Source: a virus. Taken from it: a stretch of DNA of 33,852 nucleotides. The number at the start of each line of letters is the position of its first letter. The first letter of the stretch is position 1. Under the pieces are notes generated by a model. That model saw only the letters and a list, made by a program, of their open reading frames with translations. It was not told the origin of the DNA and made no database searches. The translations under genes were made by a program, and so were the position numbers. The stretch is from positions 1-33,852 of the IMG/VR virus record IMGVR_UViG_3300045110_000262. The stretch is one strand, 5' to 3'. Shown one piece after another: positions 1-7,356 of this stretch.

Positions 1-2
1 CC

Positions 3-521
3 GTCTGGCAGGGCAACGCCGGCGTCCTCGTCGGGACGCCATACCGCTCGACCCGTGGCCGGGTCAACCACGCCGTCTACGTCAACGAGGTCCGCGGCGG
101 CACGCTCGGCGCCCCACGCGAGGCGCTCGTGTACGACCCGGCCGCCGACGGCCACACCGCGTCGTGGGGCAAGGCGGCCGTCTCGCCGCAGTGGTGGCCG
201 TGGGCCCTGCTGCTCAAGTTCGCGGCCGCGCTCCAGCCGTGGGGTGACACGGACCCCCGGACGCTCGGCGCCGGCAAGGTCTACTGCGCGGTCTTCCCCG
301 ACACCGAGGGGCCGATCTGGGGTAGCGGCGTGCCTGCCGCCATCCGAGCCACCGACCCAGACGGCCGGATCGTGGCCGCGGCGATCGCGAAGGCCGGCCA
401 CAACTTCGGGGCGCGGGTCGACGTCGCCGACATCGCCGCCGCGCTCAAGCGGGTTGGTCACGGGTACGGCTCGGTCGTCGACCCGTCCGACGTGCAGTGG
501 CTCATCAACTGGGCAGCGTGA
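3..521 (+). CDS. Lysin, C39/papain-like cysteine peptidase, C-terminal part (5' truncated)
   Basis: The frame is open from the first bases of the window, so the gene starts outside it; 172 residues are visible. Near the start is RVNHAVYVNEV, followed by EALVYDPAADG. A histidine in a small beta strand followed by a YDPxxDG strand is how papain-fold C39-like peptidases of actinophage lysins look; the catalytic cysteine would lie upstream, outside the window. After it comes a Trp-rich stretch (PQWWPWALLLKFAAALQPWG) and then GKVYCAVFPDTEG. The last ~50 residues form a separate small domain of unknown role. The likely job is cutting host peptidoglycan cross-links at lysis. The putative holin follows two genes later, which fits. 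The family assignment rests on pattern memory only. Confidence 0.55.
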   Translation, partial: VWQGNAGVLVGTPYRSTRGRVNHAVYVNEVRGGTLGAPREALVYDPAADGHTASWGKAAVSPQWWPWALLLKFAAALQPWGDTDPRTLGAGKVYCAVFPDTEGPIWGSGVPAAIRATDPDGRIVAAAIAKAGHNFGARVDVADIAAALKRVGHGYGSVVDPSDVQWLINWAA

Positions 522-534
522 GGGACAGACAGCT

Positions 535-669
535 ATGAGCGACGACCTCGACCGGGACTGGATGCCCGAAGCCAAGGCCGCAGCCGAGGCGCCGCCCGAG
601 CCGATCCACGACGACCGGGATCTGCCGCGAGACGTCGAGGACGGGACCGTTGACGACGAGGAGGACTGA
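535..669 (+). CDS. Small acidic protein in lysis cassette
   Basis: A 44-residue, strongly acidic protein starting MSDDLDRDWMPEAK and ending in TVDDEED. It begins 13 bases after the lysin stop, with AGGGACAG just upstream as a weak ribosome-binding site, and its stop codon is immediately followed by the ATG of the holin-like gene. That tight spacing is the main evidence that it is translated. It has no recognisable domain, no cysteine and no membrane segment. The function is unknown. Confidence 0.5.
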   Translation: MSDDLDRDWMPEAKAAAEAPPEPIHDDRDLPRDVEDGTVDDEED

Positions 670-1029
670 ATGGACGCTCTGCTTACCCGCCTGAACGCGG
701 ACACCCCGGCCATCACGGCCATCATCGCGATCCTTGGACTCGGTCTGCTGGACTGGATCCTCGGGGTCGCCCGGGCGATCGCGAACAGCACGTTCGAGCT
801 CAAGTACATCGACGTCTGGGTCCGAACGCAGCTGCTCGGCCGGATCCTGCCGATCGTCCTGGTGCTCGCCTTCTCCCAGGTTATCGGGAGCCTGACGATC
901 GGCGACTTCTCGCTGAACCTGCTATTCGTGGGCGGCATCGCGGCCGCAGGCGCCTACGCTCTGGTGACGGGCCAGTCGATCATCGACAGCCTCAATCCGA
1001 AGGCGCCCGACGCGCCACCGACAGAGTAG
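670..1029 (+). CDS. Putative holin / small phage membrane protein
   Basis: A 119-residue protein with about three hydrophobic segments: roughly residues 13-35 (ITAIIAILGLGLLDWILGVA), 57-73 (LGRILPIVLVLAFSQVIG) and 82-101 (LNLLFVGGIAAAGAYALV). A short soluble tail (SLNPKAPDAPPTE) follows. Size, multiple membrane spans and location just after the lysin are typical of phage holins, which form the hole that lets the lysin reach the cell wall. The ATG directly follows the TGA of the previous gene, so translation is probably coupled. No specific holin family signature was recognised, so another membrane role is possible. Confidence 0.55.
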   Translation: MDALLTRLNADTPAITAIIAILGLGLLDWILGVARAIANSTFELKYIDVWVRTQLLGRILPIVLVLAFSQVIGSLTIGDFSLNLLFVGGIAAAGAYALVTGQSIIDSLNPKAPDAPPTE

Positions 1030-1055
1030 GGAGCGCCCATGAGCGAGCTCGTCTC

Positions 1056-1415
1056 GTGAGTCTGCTGCAGTTGTTCCGGGGCGATACGTTCGCATTCACG
1101 CGCCACGTTGTGGATGCGAACGGTGCACCCGTCGATCTCTCGATGGCGGATGTGACATTCACGGCGAAGCGCCGCTTCCGTGACGCGGCGTTCATCACAA
1201 AGACGATCGACGATGGCGGCATCGATATCGGTGGATCGGGCGACGTCGGCACGCTGACGGTCACGCTCGAGCCCGAAGACACGGACATGCTCACGCACAC
1301 GGAGCGGTTCGTGTGGGACATCCAGGTGGACACGGGGCTCGAGGTGCTGACCCCGTTCGCGGGCCGCATGGTCGTGGCGCTGGACGTGACCCACGCGGGA
1401 GGCAGCGGATCGTGA
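1056..1415 (+). CDS. BppU-N-like baseplate/tail accessory protein
   Basis: 119 residues from a GTG start. It opens with LFRGDTFAFTRHVVDANGAP, then VDLSMADVTFTAKRRF, a GGIDIGGSGDVGTLTVTLEPEDT segment and a final RMVVAL strand. This order (GDT-F-x-R, DLSGATVTFTAK-like strand, TVTL-xPxDT) matches the small beta-sandwich seen at the N terminus of BppU-type baseplate upper proteins and in many stand-alone phage proteins. The likely role is a virion component or adaptor. Its stop overlaps the next GTG (GTGA). Placement in the lysis end of the map, far from the tail genes, is common for this family in actinophages. Confidence 0.5.
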   Translation: MSLLQLFRGDTFAFTRHVVDANGAPVDLSMADVTFTAKRRFRDAAFITKTIDDGGIDIGGSGDVGTLTVTLEPEDTDMLTHTERFVWDIQVDTGLEVLTPFAGRMVVALDVTHAGGSGS

Positions 1416-1615
1416 CGGACTGGATCGACGCCACGATGCCACGGCTGTACGACGGCTTCGTCCCGTTCCGCCTGTTTACCGACTTCATCAACTGGACGCA
1501 GCGAGCGTGTCGTCCTCGGTGCACTGACAGGTTCGGCCATGTCCGATGTCAGCGCGAGGTCGGTCATGGGGGTAGGCACGCGACGAGTTGGCAGGCATGG
1601 GGGCCGTGGTCGTGA
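1412..1615 (+). CDS. Small Cys/His-rich protein
   Basis: 67 residues from a GTG that overlaps the previous stop by four bases. Its C-terminal half is Cys/His-rich: CRPRCTDRFGHVRCQREVGH followed by GGRHATSW. Three cysteines and three histidines in about 30 residues suggest a small zinc site. A related H-x-GHHGG pattern occurs in the protein at 30695-31012, so the same kind of module appears twice in this genome. No function is known; DNA or protein binding is possible. Confidence 0.45.
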   Translation: MTDWIDATMPRLYDGFVPFRLFTDFINWTQRACRPRCTDRFGHVRCQREVGHGGRHATSWQAWGPWS

Positions 1616-2208
1616 GCATGGCGCGTGCGTATGGCAGACGCGTCCCTGCCAAGGTGAAAGACCCACGTGCGACCTGGCACTGGCGCAAGAAGGTGCGCCC
1701 CGTCGTGCTGCAGCGTGACCGCTACGTCTGCCAGTGGAACTACCCGGGCATCTGCCGCGGCAGGGCGACGAGCGTCGACCATGTCGTGGCGCTGGCCGAG
1801 GCCGGTGCGCCGTACGACCTGGCGAACCTGGTGGCAGCGTGCGGCCCGTGCAACAGCAGCCGGAGTCCAGGAGGGCGGCGTGGGTGGGTGAAGGGACAGG
1901 GGATGCGTACCTCGCACGTGTACGCTCCACCCATGCGCATATCGCAGGATGCAGTGCTCGCTCGTGCGAGTCTCGATGGTGATATGCAACGCGACGAGGC
2001 GGGGGGTCGATTCTTTAGCGCGAGGGGCAGTGCTCGATGCGCTCGGAGCACATCTATCTCCCCTAGCCCGGTTCCCCTCTCCAGCGTAGCCCACGCGCCT
2101 ACAGGGGCCCTCCAGCGCCTTCAGGCGGATACGGGCCGATCCAGCGGCTTCCTGCGCCTTTCGGGCCACTACGGCCGTCCTGCAGCCTCTCACGATGACG
2201 ACCGCTGA
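1612..2208 (+). CDS. HNH endonuclease beside the terminase
   Basis: The N-terminal ~85 residues carry a treble-clef HNH nuclease: RDRYVCQWNYPGICRG (first Cys pair), SVDHVVALAEAGAPYDLANL (DH at about residues 56-57, then Asn), and AACGPCNSSR (second CxxC with Asn). HNH enzymes just ahead of TerL help cos-type cleavage and packaging in several HK97-like phages. The start is GTG at 1612, overlapping the previous stop (GTGA), or ATG at 1618. The last ~100 residues of the frame are low in structure and have unusual composition, so the true gene may end its function near 1900 with the rest incidental. It overlaps the TerL start. Confidence 0.75.
   Translation: MSMARAYGRRVPAKVKDPRATWHWRKKVRPVVLQRDRYVCQWNYPGICRGRATSVDHVVALAEAGAPYDLANLVAACGPCNSSRSPGGRRGWVKGQGMRTSHVYAPPMRISQDAVLARASLDGDMQRDEAGGRFFSARGSARCARSTSISPSPVPLSSVAHAPTGALQRLQADTGRSSGFLRLSGHYGRPAASHDDDR
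2095..2194 (+). repeat. About 20-bp iterated motif before TerL, possible packaging site
   Basis: GCGCCT occurs at 2095, 2115 and 2154, spacings of 20 and 39 bases. In between and after, degraded units such as GCCGATCCAGCGGCTTCCT and GCGCCTTTCGGGCCACTACG continue the roughly 20-base rhythm up to the terminase start. The stretch 1890-2194 lies in the dubious C-terminal end of the HNH frame and codes for nothing recognisable. Its place between HNH and TerL is where cos or terminase-binding sites often lie. The packaging role is inference. Confidence 0.35.
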
Positions 2209-3625
2209 CGCCATTTCGGCCGTTTCGGAGGGTGCGAATATCGCACTTCGCGGCAACTCGACTCCCCGGATCGCACCCCCTCGGCCGGCCCGCTCAGCGC
2301 ACCAGGCGCTCATCGCGCAGGCGGCCGAGCTCGGCATCGAGCTCATGCCATGGCAGGCGGTCGTCGTCCGCTACACGGAGGCCGTTGCTCCGAACGGTGC
2401 GCCGCTGTATCCCGAGGTCGCGGTGGTCGTCGCGCGCCAGAACGGGAAGACCCGCCTGCTCGTGCCGCTCATCATCAGCCGCATCCGGCGCGGCCTGCGG
2501 ATCATGCACGCGGCGCAGAACCGCGAGCTGCCGCGCGAGGTCTTCGCCGAGGTCGCCGACGAGATGATGGGCCGCTACCGCTCCGAGGTCCGGGGCAAGC
2601 CGCGCTTCGCCAACGGCCAGGAGCGGATCCGCACGGTCACCGGTGGCGACTACCGCGTCGTCGCCGCGACTCGTGGTGGCGCCCGCGGTCCGTCGAACGA
2701 CACGGTCATCCTCGACGAGGCGCGCGAGGAGACCGACTGGGCGTTCATCTCGGCGGCCAAGCCGACCCTCACCGCGTCGCAGCACCCACAGTTCATCTAC
2801 CTCTCGAACGCCGGCGATTCCACGTCGGTCGTCCTCAACGCGCTGCGGGCCCGGAAGGACGACGACCCCGCGCTCGCCTACCTCGAATGGTCCGCCGCCG
2901 CGAACCGGAAGCCGGACGAGATCAAGGGTTGGCTGGAATCGAACCCCGCGATCGGGCACCTGCCGTATGTCCTCGCCACGCTCGAGCGCGAGTACCGGAC
3001 GAACCTGCTCGCCGACACGCTGCCGATCTACGAGACGGAGCACCTGTGCCGCTGGGTCACCTCGACGCAGGCGCCGCTCGTGCAGGAGTCCCTCTGGCTC
3101 GACGCCAAGGCCGACCTGGGCATCGCGCGCCGGCCGATGATGGCCGTCGGGATGGACCCATCGGGGACACGGGCCTCGGCCGTCCTCGCCTGGCGGCGCG
3201 ATGGCGACGACATCGGTGTCCGGGTCGTTGCCGACGTGACCGGCGACCCGATCCCGCTCGACGTGTTCGGTGGCGAGCTCCGCGACGTGGCGAGGCAGCT
3301 GGGCGTCCGGACGGTCGGCTTCGCGCCGTGGACCGATGCCGATCTCGCCCGCTACTTCCCCAACGCCAAGCCGCTCGACGGGCGGGCGTGGGCCGTCGCG
3401 TCCGAGGCATTCGCGCGGATGGTCGAGGGCGGCAAGGTCCACTGGGACGGCAGCAACGAGATCGGCGACGACCTCGCATGGACGGTCCGCAAGTCGCACG
3501 AGGGCGGAGCCTGGCACGCCGTCAAGGCCAAGGACGACCGACCGATCACGGCAGCATTGGCAGCGGTCCGGGCCGTCTGGCTGGCATCCGACCCCAAACG
3601 TCCTGGCAGCCTGAGGGTTCAATGA
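2195..3625 (+). CDS. terL: Terminase large subunit
   Basis: 476 residues. This is the packaging motor ATPase and nuclease that moves DNA into the prohead and cuts it. The deviant Walker A is ARQNGKT (Lys85), the Walker B is VILDEAREE (Asp174, catalytic Glu175), and the C-terminal RNase H-like nuclease begins at AVGMDPSG (Asp321). Length and motif order fit HK97/lambdoid-type TerL. It starts with ATG inside the end of the HNH frame and its stop overlaps the portal ATG (ATGA). No separate small terminase gene is recognisable upstream, which is unusual. Confidence 0.92.
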   Translation: MTTADAISAVSEGANIALRGNSTPRIAPPRPARSAHQALIAQAAELGIELMPWQAVVVRYTEAVAPNGAPLYPEVAVVVARQNGKTRLLVPLIISRIRRGLRIMHAAQNRELPREVFAEVADEMMGRYRSEVRGKPRFANGQERIRTVTGGDYRVVAATRGGARGPSNDTVILDEAREETDWAFISAAKPTLTASQHPQFIYLSNAGDSTSVVLNALRARKDDDPALAYLEWSAAANRKPDEIKGWLESNPAIGHLPYVLATLEREYRTNLLADTLPIYETEHLCRWVTSTQAPLVQESLWLDAKADLGIARRPMMAVGMDPSGTRASAVLAWRRDGDDIGVRVVADVTGDPIPLDVFGGELRDVARQLGVRTVGFAPWTDADLARYFPNAKPLDGRAWAVASEAFARMVEGGKVHWDGSNEIGDDLAWTVRKSHEGGAWHAVKAKDDRPITAALAAVRAVWLASDPKRPGSLRVQ

Positions 3626-5004
3626 CCATGAGCATCTGGGACCGCGTCACCAGTTTCCTCGCGCTCGAGCCGATGCAGGAGCGCACCGAGCTCGGGAGCT
3701 TCCCCGACATCGACACGCAGGTCGCCCGGATCCGCGAGCGGCAGGTGCGCCCCGGCCGGCACGCCAGCGTCGCGGAGGCGCTGTCGGTCCCGGCCATCCA
3801 GCGCTGTGTGACGCTCATCAGCCATACCCTCGGCAGCCTCTCGATGCAGGGCTGGTACAACGGCTCGCCGATGCCGCAGACGCCGGTCGTCCTCGCCCGC
3901 CCGAACCCGTACGAGACGCCGTACGCCCACTACTACGAGGTCGGCTACTACCGTGCCACGCGCGGCGAGAACATCATGTGGATCGCCAACCGCGACAGCG
4001 CCGGCTTCCCGATCGCGCTCGTCAACGTGCCGCCGTGGGAGATGTCGGTCCAGGCCAACCCCGCCAACCGCCTGCGCCCGACGTACTACTGGGGTAATCC
4101 AGAGCGGCCGCGCGACGGCGACATCACCGGCACGCGCTACTCGCCGGCCAACCCCGAGGGCTCCTTCGTCCACATCATGTACCACAAGGACCAGACCGGG
4201 CTGCGCGGCATCGGGCCGCTCCAGATGTGCGGCGCGGCCGTCTCGGTGGCGGTCGAGGCGCAGCAATGGGCGACCAACTTCTACCACGGCGGGGGCGTCC
4301 CGCCCCTGGTCGTCAAGAAGGCCGACGAGCTCGACACGACGACCGGGCCCGATGGGCTGACCGAGGCCGAGGTCTTCAAACGCGACTGGATGTCGGGCCA
4401 TCCCAACGAACCCAAGATCATCGACATCGGGATCGAGTCGGTCGAGCAGTTCGATGCCAATCCCCAGGGCGCCCAGATGCTCGACGCGCGCCAGTACGAG
4501 AACGGCGACGCGGCGCGGATGTTCGGCATCCCGGGCGTCCTCCTCGAGTACAACATGACCGGCTCGTCGCTGACCTACCAGAGCATCCCCGACGTGTGGA
4601 TCGAGTTCCTGCGCGGCTGCCTCCAGCCCTCGTACCTCGAGCCGATCGAGGCGCAGATGTCCGACCTCCTGCCCCGGACGCAGGTCGGCCGGTTCAATAC
4701 CAACGTCCTGCAGCGGGCCGACATCAAGACCCGGTTCGAGACGTACAACCTCGGCGTGCCGCTCGGGATCATCAGCGTCGAGCAGGCGCAGCAGGCCGAG
4801 GGCTACCTCCCAGGCGACATCGAGATGATGCCGGTCCCGCCCTCGCCGCCGGCGGCCGTGGTGGGGCTGTCGAAGGCCGTCCGCTGCACGGGTCAGCTGA
4901 TGATCCGCGGCGTTGTCCGGCGCTGCAACCTGAAGCTCGCCGAGTCTGGCACCTTCGAGGGCCGCTGCCGGCGCTGCGGCGCGCAATATCCATCGGTCGC
5001 ATGA
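3622..5004 (+). CDS. HK97-type portal protein with C-terminal zinc ribbon
   Basis: 460 residues, forming the dodecameric vertex through which DNA enters the head. Typical HK97-portal features include ALSVPAIQRCVTLISHTLGS near residue 55, the FYHGGGVPP segment, an ARQYENGDAARMFGIPGVLL helix-loop and YNLGVPLGIISVEQAQQAEG near the end. Residues 420-460 add an unusual zinc-ribbon tail, with Cys422, Cys435, Cys449 and Cys452 (RCTG...RRCN...GRCRRCGAQYP). It resembles Com-type zinc fingers of Mu-like phages with a longer first knuckle. It overlaps TerL and the following glycan gene by four bases each. Confidence 0.9.
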   Translation: MTMSIWDRVTSFLALEPMQERTELGSFPDIDTQVARIRERQVRPGRHASVAEALSVPAIQRCVTLISHTLGSLSMQGWYNGSPMPQTPVVLARPNPYETPYAHYYEVGYYRATRGENIMWIANRDSAGFPIALVNVPPWEMSVQANPANRLRPTYYWGNPERPRDGDITGTRYSPANPEGSFVHIMYHKDQTGLRGIGPLQMCGAAVSVAVEAQQWATNFYHGGGVPPLVVKKADELDTTTGPDGLTEAEVFKRDWMSGHPNEPKIIDIGIESVEQFDANPQGAQMLDARQYENGDAARMFGIPGVLLEYNMTGSSLTYQSIPDVWIEFLRGCLQPSYLEPIEAQMSDLLPRTQVGRFNTNVLQRADIKTRFETYNLGVPLGIISVEQAQQAEGYLPGDIEMMPVPPSPPAAVVGLSKAVRCTGQLMIRGVVRRCNLKLAESGTFEGRCRRCGAQYPSVA

Positions 5005-5972
5005 TCGACGCGCTCGGTAGCGAGCCGCACTTCGTCGATCACGTCTTGCCGATCTGGCGGGCGCTGCCCGATGAGGTCCGGGGCATCTTCTATCTCCGCA
5101 CGCCGCGCGACGGCGTGGTGAACCAGGCAGTCGGTCGGGTGCCGCCCGGCGGCAGACCGATCCTTGTGGCCTCGATCGGGGACTTCAAGCGGGTGTCGGG
5201 GCGACCGGTGGCGTTGATGGAGCACGGCTGCGGCCAGTCGTTCGGCGGTGGCGAGGGCCGGATGGCCAACAGCTCGTCGTATGCCGGCGGTGCCGGCCGC
5301 GGTGCGAACCTCTTCCTCCATCCCGGCCCGCACCCCGCCGCGAGAGATCGCGCCCGCTATCCCGAGACGCGCATCGAGATCGTGGGCTGCGCGAAGCTCG
5401 ACTGCCTTCCCCGACGCGACGGCGACGGCCCCCCAGTCGTCGCCGTCGCGTTCCACTGGGATTGCCGCGTCGGGCCTGAGACGCGCTCGGCCTGGCGGGC
5501 GTTCGACCGGGCCGTCGTGCGGCTGTCGAAGTCGGGACTCGAGGTGATCGGACACGGGCACCCGCGGATCTTCCGGCGCCTCGCCGCCTGGTACGAGCGG
5601 CACGGCATCGAGCCCGTCCGTTCGTTCGAAGAGGTCTGCCGGCGCGCCGACGTCTACGTCAACGACGCCAGCTCGACCCTGTTCGAGTTCGCCTCCACCG
5701 GTCGGCCGGTCGTGGTCATGAACCCACGAATCTACCGGCGCAGCGTGGCTCACGGGCTCCGGTTCTGGGAGGCGTCCACGGTGGGCGTCAACGTCGAGGA
5801 GGGCGAGGATCTGACGGCGGCCGTTCAGCAGGCGCTCGAGGATCCGGCCGACCAGCAGGCCGAGCGGGAGCGGTGCGTCGACCTCGTGTATGCCTACCGC
5901 TCAGGCGCAGCGGAACGGGCAGCCGACGTCCTCGTGGATTGGGCGAGCGATCGCGCGACCGCCGCGGCGTGA
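5001..5972 (+). CDS. CDP-glycerol glycerophosphotransferase-like GT-B enzyme
   Basis: 323 residues. The C-terminal half resembles the nucleotide-binding lobe of the TagB/TagF family, which transfers glycerol-phosphate or related groups onto glycans. It has a VAVAFHWDCRV strand, VIGHGHPRIFRRLAAWYE, then VYVNDASSTLFEFASTGRPV (Asn221-Ser225), equivalent to the D-x-SS-hFhDF motif of that family, and VVMNPRIYRR. The N-terminal lobe is less clear (VASIGDFKRVSGRPVALMEHGCGQSF). It is the first of three overlapping glycan-active genes inserted between portal and capsid. The substrate cannot be told from sequence. A role on the virion or on host surface glycan is inference. Confidence 0.55.
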   Translation: MIDALGSEPHFVDHVLPIWRALPDEVRGIFYLRTPRDGVVNQAVGRVPPGGRPILVASIGDFKRVSGRPVALMEHGCGQSFGGGEGRMANSSSYAGGAGRGANLFLHPGPHPAARDRARYPETRIEIVGCAKLDCLPRRDGDGPPVVAVAFHWDCRVGPETRSAWRAFDRAVVRLSKSGLEVIGHGHPRIFRRLAAWYERHGIEPVRSFEEVCRRADVYVNDASSTLFEFASTGRPVVVMNPRIYRRSVAHGLRFWEASTVGVNVEEGEDLTAAVQQALEDPADQQAERERCVDLVYAYRSGAAERAADVLVDWASDRATAAA

Positions 5973-6688
5973 ACCATTACCTCCTGACGCGCTCGGCCTA
6001 CAGCCAGGCGGTGCCCATCCAGCGCAACCGTGCGCGCCTCCGGCTCACGATCGGCGTCTGTGCGCGGTCGCTCGCGGCGCAGACGAACCGCGACGTGACC
6101 TGGCTCGTGCTCGTGGACCTCGAGGACCCGCTCCTGCCGCAGCGGACCGCGGCGTTCATCTCGTCGGGCCTCGAGGTAATCATCGCGCCGGCTGGCGACA
6201 TCGTCCGCGACGACGTGCACGACCTGCCGTGGGGCCCTTGGAAGCAGTACATCGACTGGACCGATGCCACCCTGACCACGCGCATCGACGACGACGACGC
6301 CTTCGCGCCGTGGGTTCTCGCCAACTACCGCGAGAAGGCCGATGCGTGGGCCCGCCGCAATCCGAAGCGGCGCCTCGTCCTGACCCTGCCGACGGGCTAT
6401 CGCGTCGCCGACGGCAAGGTGAACCAGCGGACGGACCGGGTCTCGCAATTCTCGTCGCTCTACGCACCCAAGGGCGACCACGGGACCGTGATGGACATGA
6501 ACCACACGCGGGTACGACGGCTCGCGCGGCCGATGACGGCCTCGACGGATCCGGGCTGGCTGTGGGTGCGCCACGACCAGACGCGCAGCGCGCGCAGCCG
6601 CGCCTCGACGATCGAGCGAGACAAGATGGTCGTCGCGTCGCAGGCTGTCCGCGACCTGTTCCCGGTCGACTGGTCGCTGCTCGGGTGA
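5969..6688 (+). CDS. GT-A-like glycosyltransferase (putative rhamnosyltransferase family)
   Basis: 239 residues from a GTG overlapping the previous stop. The N-terminal half has VTWLVLVDLEDPLLPQRTAA followed by an acidic metal-binding motif, TRIDDDDAFAPW (Asp107-Asp110), which is the DxD-type site of GT-A glycosyltransferases. The arrangement (long spacer, R-h-DDDDA-hxxW-h) is like the putative rhamnosyltransferase family of bacterial and phage origin. A later segment, FSSLYAPKGDHGTVMDMNHT, may shape the acceptor site. Spacing shows it is co-translated with its neighbours. Donor sugar and acceptor are unknown. Confidence 0.6.
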   Translation: MNHYLLTRSAYSQAVPIQRNRARLRLTIGVCARSLAAQTNRDVTWLVLVDLEDPLLPQRTAAFISSGLEVIIAPAGDIVRDDVHDLPWGPWKQYIDWTDATLTTRIDDDDAFAPWVLANYREKADAWARRNPKRRLVLTLPTGYRVADGKVNQRTDRVSQFSSLYAPKGDHGTVMDMNHTRVRRLARPMTASTDPGWLWVRHDQTRSARSRASTIERDKMVVASQAVRDLFPVDWSLLG

Positions 6689-7269
6689 CGCTCCAGGTCG
6701 TCGGCAAGGGGCCGTCGCTGTTGCGGCTGACCCGCGCCGACTTCGGCCCGGGCCCGGTCCTGACCCTCAACCACGCCATCACGGCCGTGCGACTGCTCGG
6801 CCTGCCGAACGAGATCTTCACGATGCAGAAGGACGGCTGCGTCGTGCACGACGTCACCAGCACCGTTCCACTCGGCTGCGTCTGCCCGAGCCCGCGGATG
6901 GTGCCGCCGCTGCCTGGTGAGACCCTCATCCTGTCGGCGGCCGAGTCGTCGCGCTGCTTTCCGGATCACCGACCGAGGGTCGTCGTCGACGTCGAGGCGC
7001 TCGGTTGCCGGTGGAACACGATGTCGGTCGAGGTCGCGGTGCGGCTTGCGAAGGCGATGGGCCACGACTCTCTGCGGATGCTGGCGTTCGACGCCTACAC
7101 GAGCCGCGACCACCGGCGGGTCGATGGCGACCGCCTGGTCAGGGTCGGCGGCAACGCCTACACCCAGGGCGATAGGCGGGCCGATCGCTGGGCACGGGCC
7201 AACGGGCTGCGCATCCAATGGCTTGACGTCAGGCGCTCGTCTCGCGTACGGTCTCGCCTAACGACATAA
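6685..7269 (+). CDS. Sialyltransferase/DUF115-like Rossmann protein
   Basis: 194 residues from a GTG overlapping the previous stop. It opens with LQVVGKGPSLLRLTRADF and VLTLNHAITAVRLLGLPNEI, then FTMQKDGC. A G-x-GPSL loop followed by a strand ending in N, and a later D in a hydrophobic strand, is how GT29 sialyltransferase-like and DUF115-type proteins look. These act on glycans or nucleotide-activated groups. C-terminal residues ~125-170 contain NTMSVEVAVRLAKAMGHDSL and MLAFDAYT, a second Rossmann-like segment. It is the third gene of the glycan cluster, and the candidate capsid promoter lies inside its 3' end. The family call is tentative. Confidence 0.45.
   Translation: MTLQVVGKGPSLLRLTRADFGPGPVLTLNHAITAVRLLGLPNEIFTMQKDGCVVHDVTSTVPLGCVCPSPRMVPPLPGETLILSAAESSRCFPDHRPRVVVDVEALGCRWNTMSVEVAVRLAKAMGHDSLRMLAFDAYTSRDHRRVDGDRLVRVGGNAYTQGDRRADRWARANGLRIQWLDVRRSSRVRSRLTT
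7223..7252 (+). promoter_or_regulatory. Candidate promoter of capsid module
   Basis: TTGACG at 7223-7228 and TACGGT at 7247-7252 are separated by 18 bases, a fair sigma-70-type promoter for a GC-rich genome (5/6 and 3/6 matches). Transcription would start near 7259, at the stop of the preceding gene, giving a leader of about 97 bases before the capsid ATG. This is prediction from pattern only. Confidence 0.4.
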
Positions 7270-7309
7270 CGGACCGGCCCAGTGCCCCTTGTGGCCCGCC
7301 GGGATGAGT

Positions 7310-7349
7310 GGCCTCCGCGCTAGTGCCCTGAAGCGCAGCGTAGGAGGCC
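7310..7349 (+). promoter_or_regulatory. Leader hairpin holding the capsid ribosome-binding site
   Basis: GGCCTCC (7310-7316) is the exact reverse complement of GGAGGCC (7343-7349). Inner pairs CGCT (7318-7321) with AGCG (7337-7340) or GCGCT with AGCGC extend the stem. The 3' arm contains the AGGAGG ribosome-binding site of the ATG at 7357. A second, smaller inverted repeat, CCGGC/GCCGG, lies upstream near 7273-7302. The stem could throttle translation of the capsid gene; being followed by TTTTCCT, it could also act as an attenuator. Confidence 0.45.
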
Positions 7350-7356
7350 TTTTCCT

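Noticed and set aside
55-534. Upstream part of the plus-strand frame that ends at 669
   Set aside because: It is a shadow of the lysin frame; only the piece from ATG 535 looks like a gene.
3619-4986. Long minus-strand open frame (455 codons) opposite the portal gene
   Set aside because: Rich in Arg, Asp, Gly and Leu with no domain; it mirrors the GC-rich third positions of the real portal gene on the plus strand.
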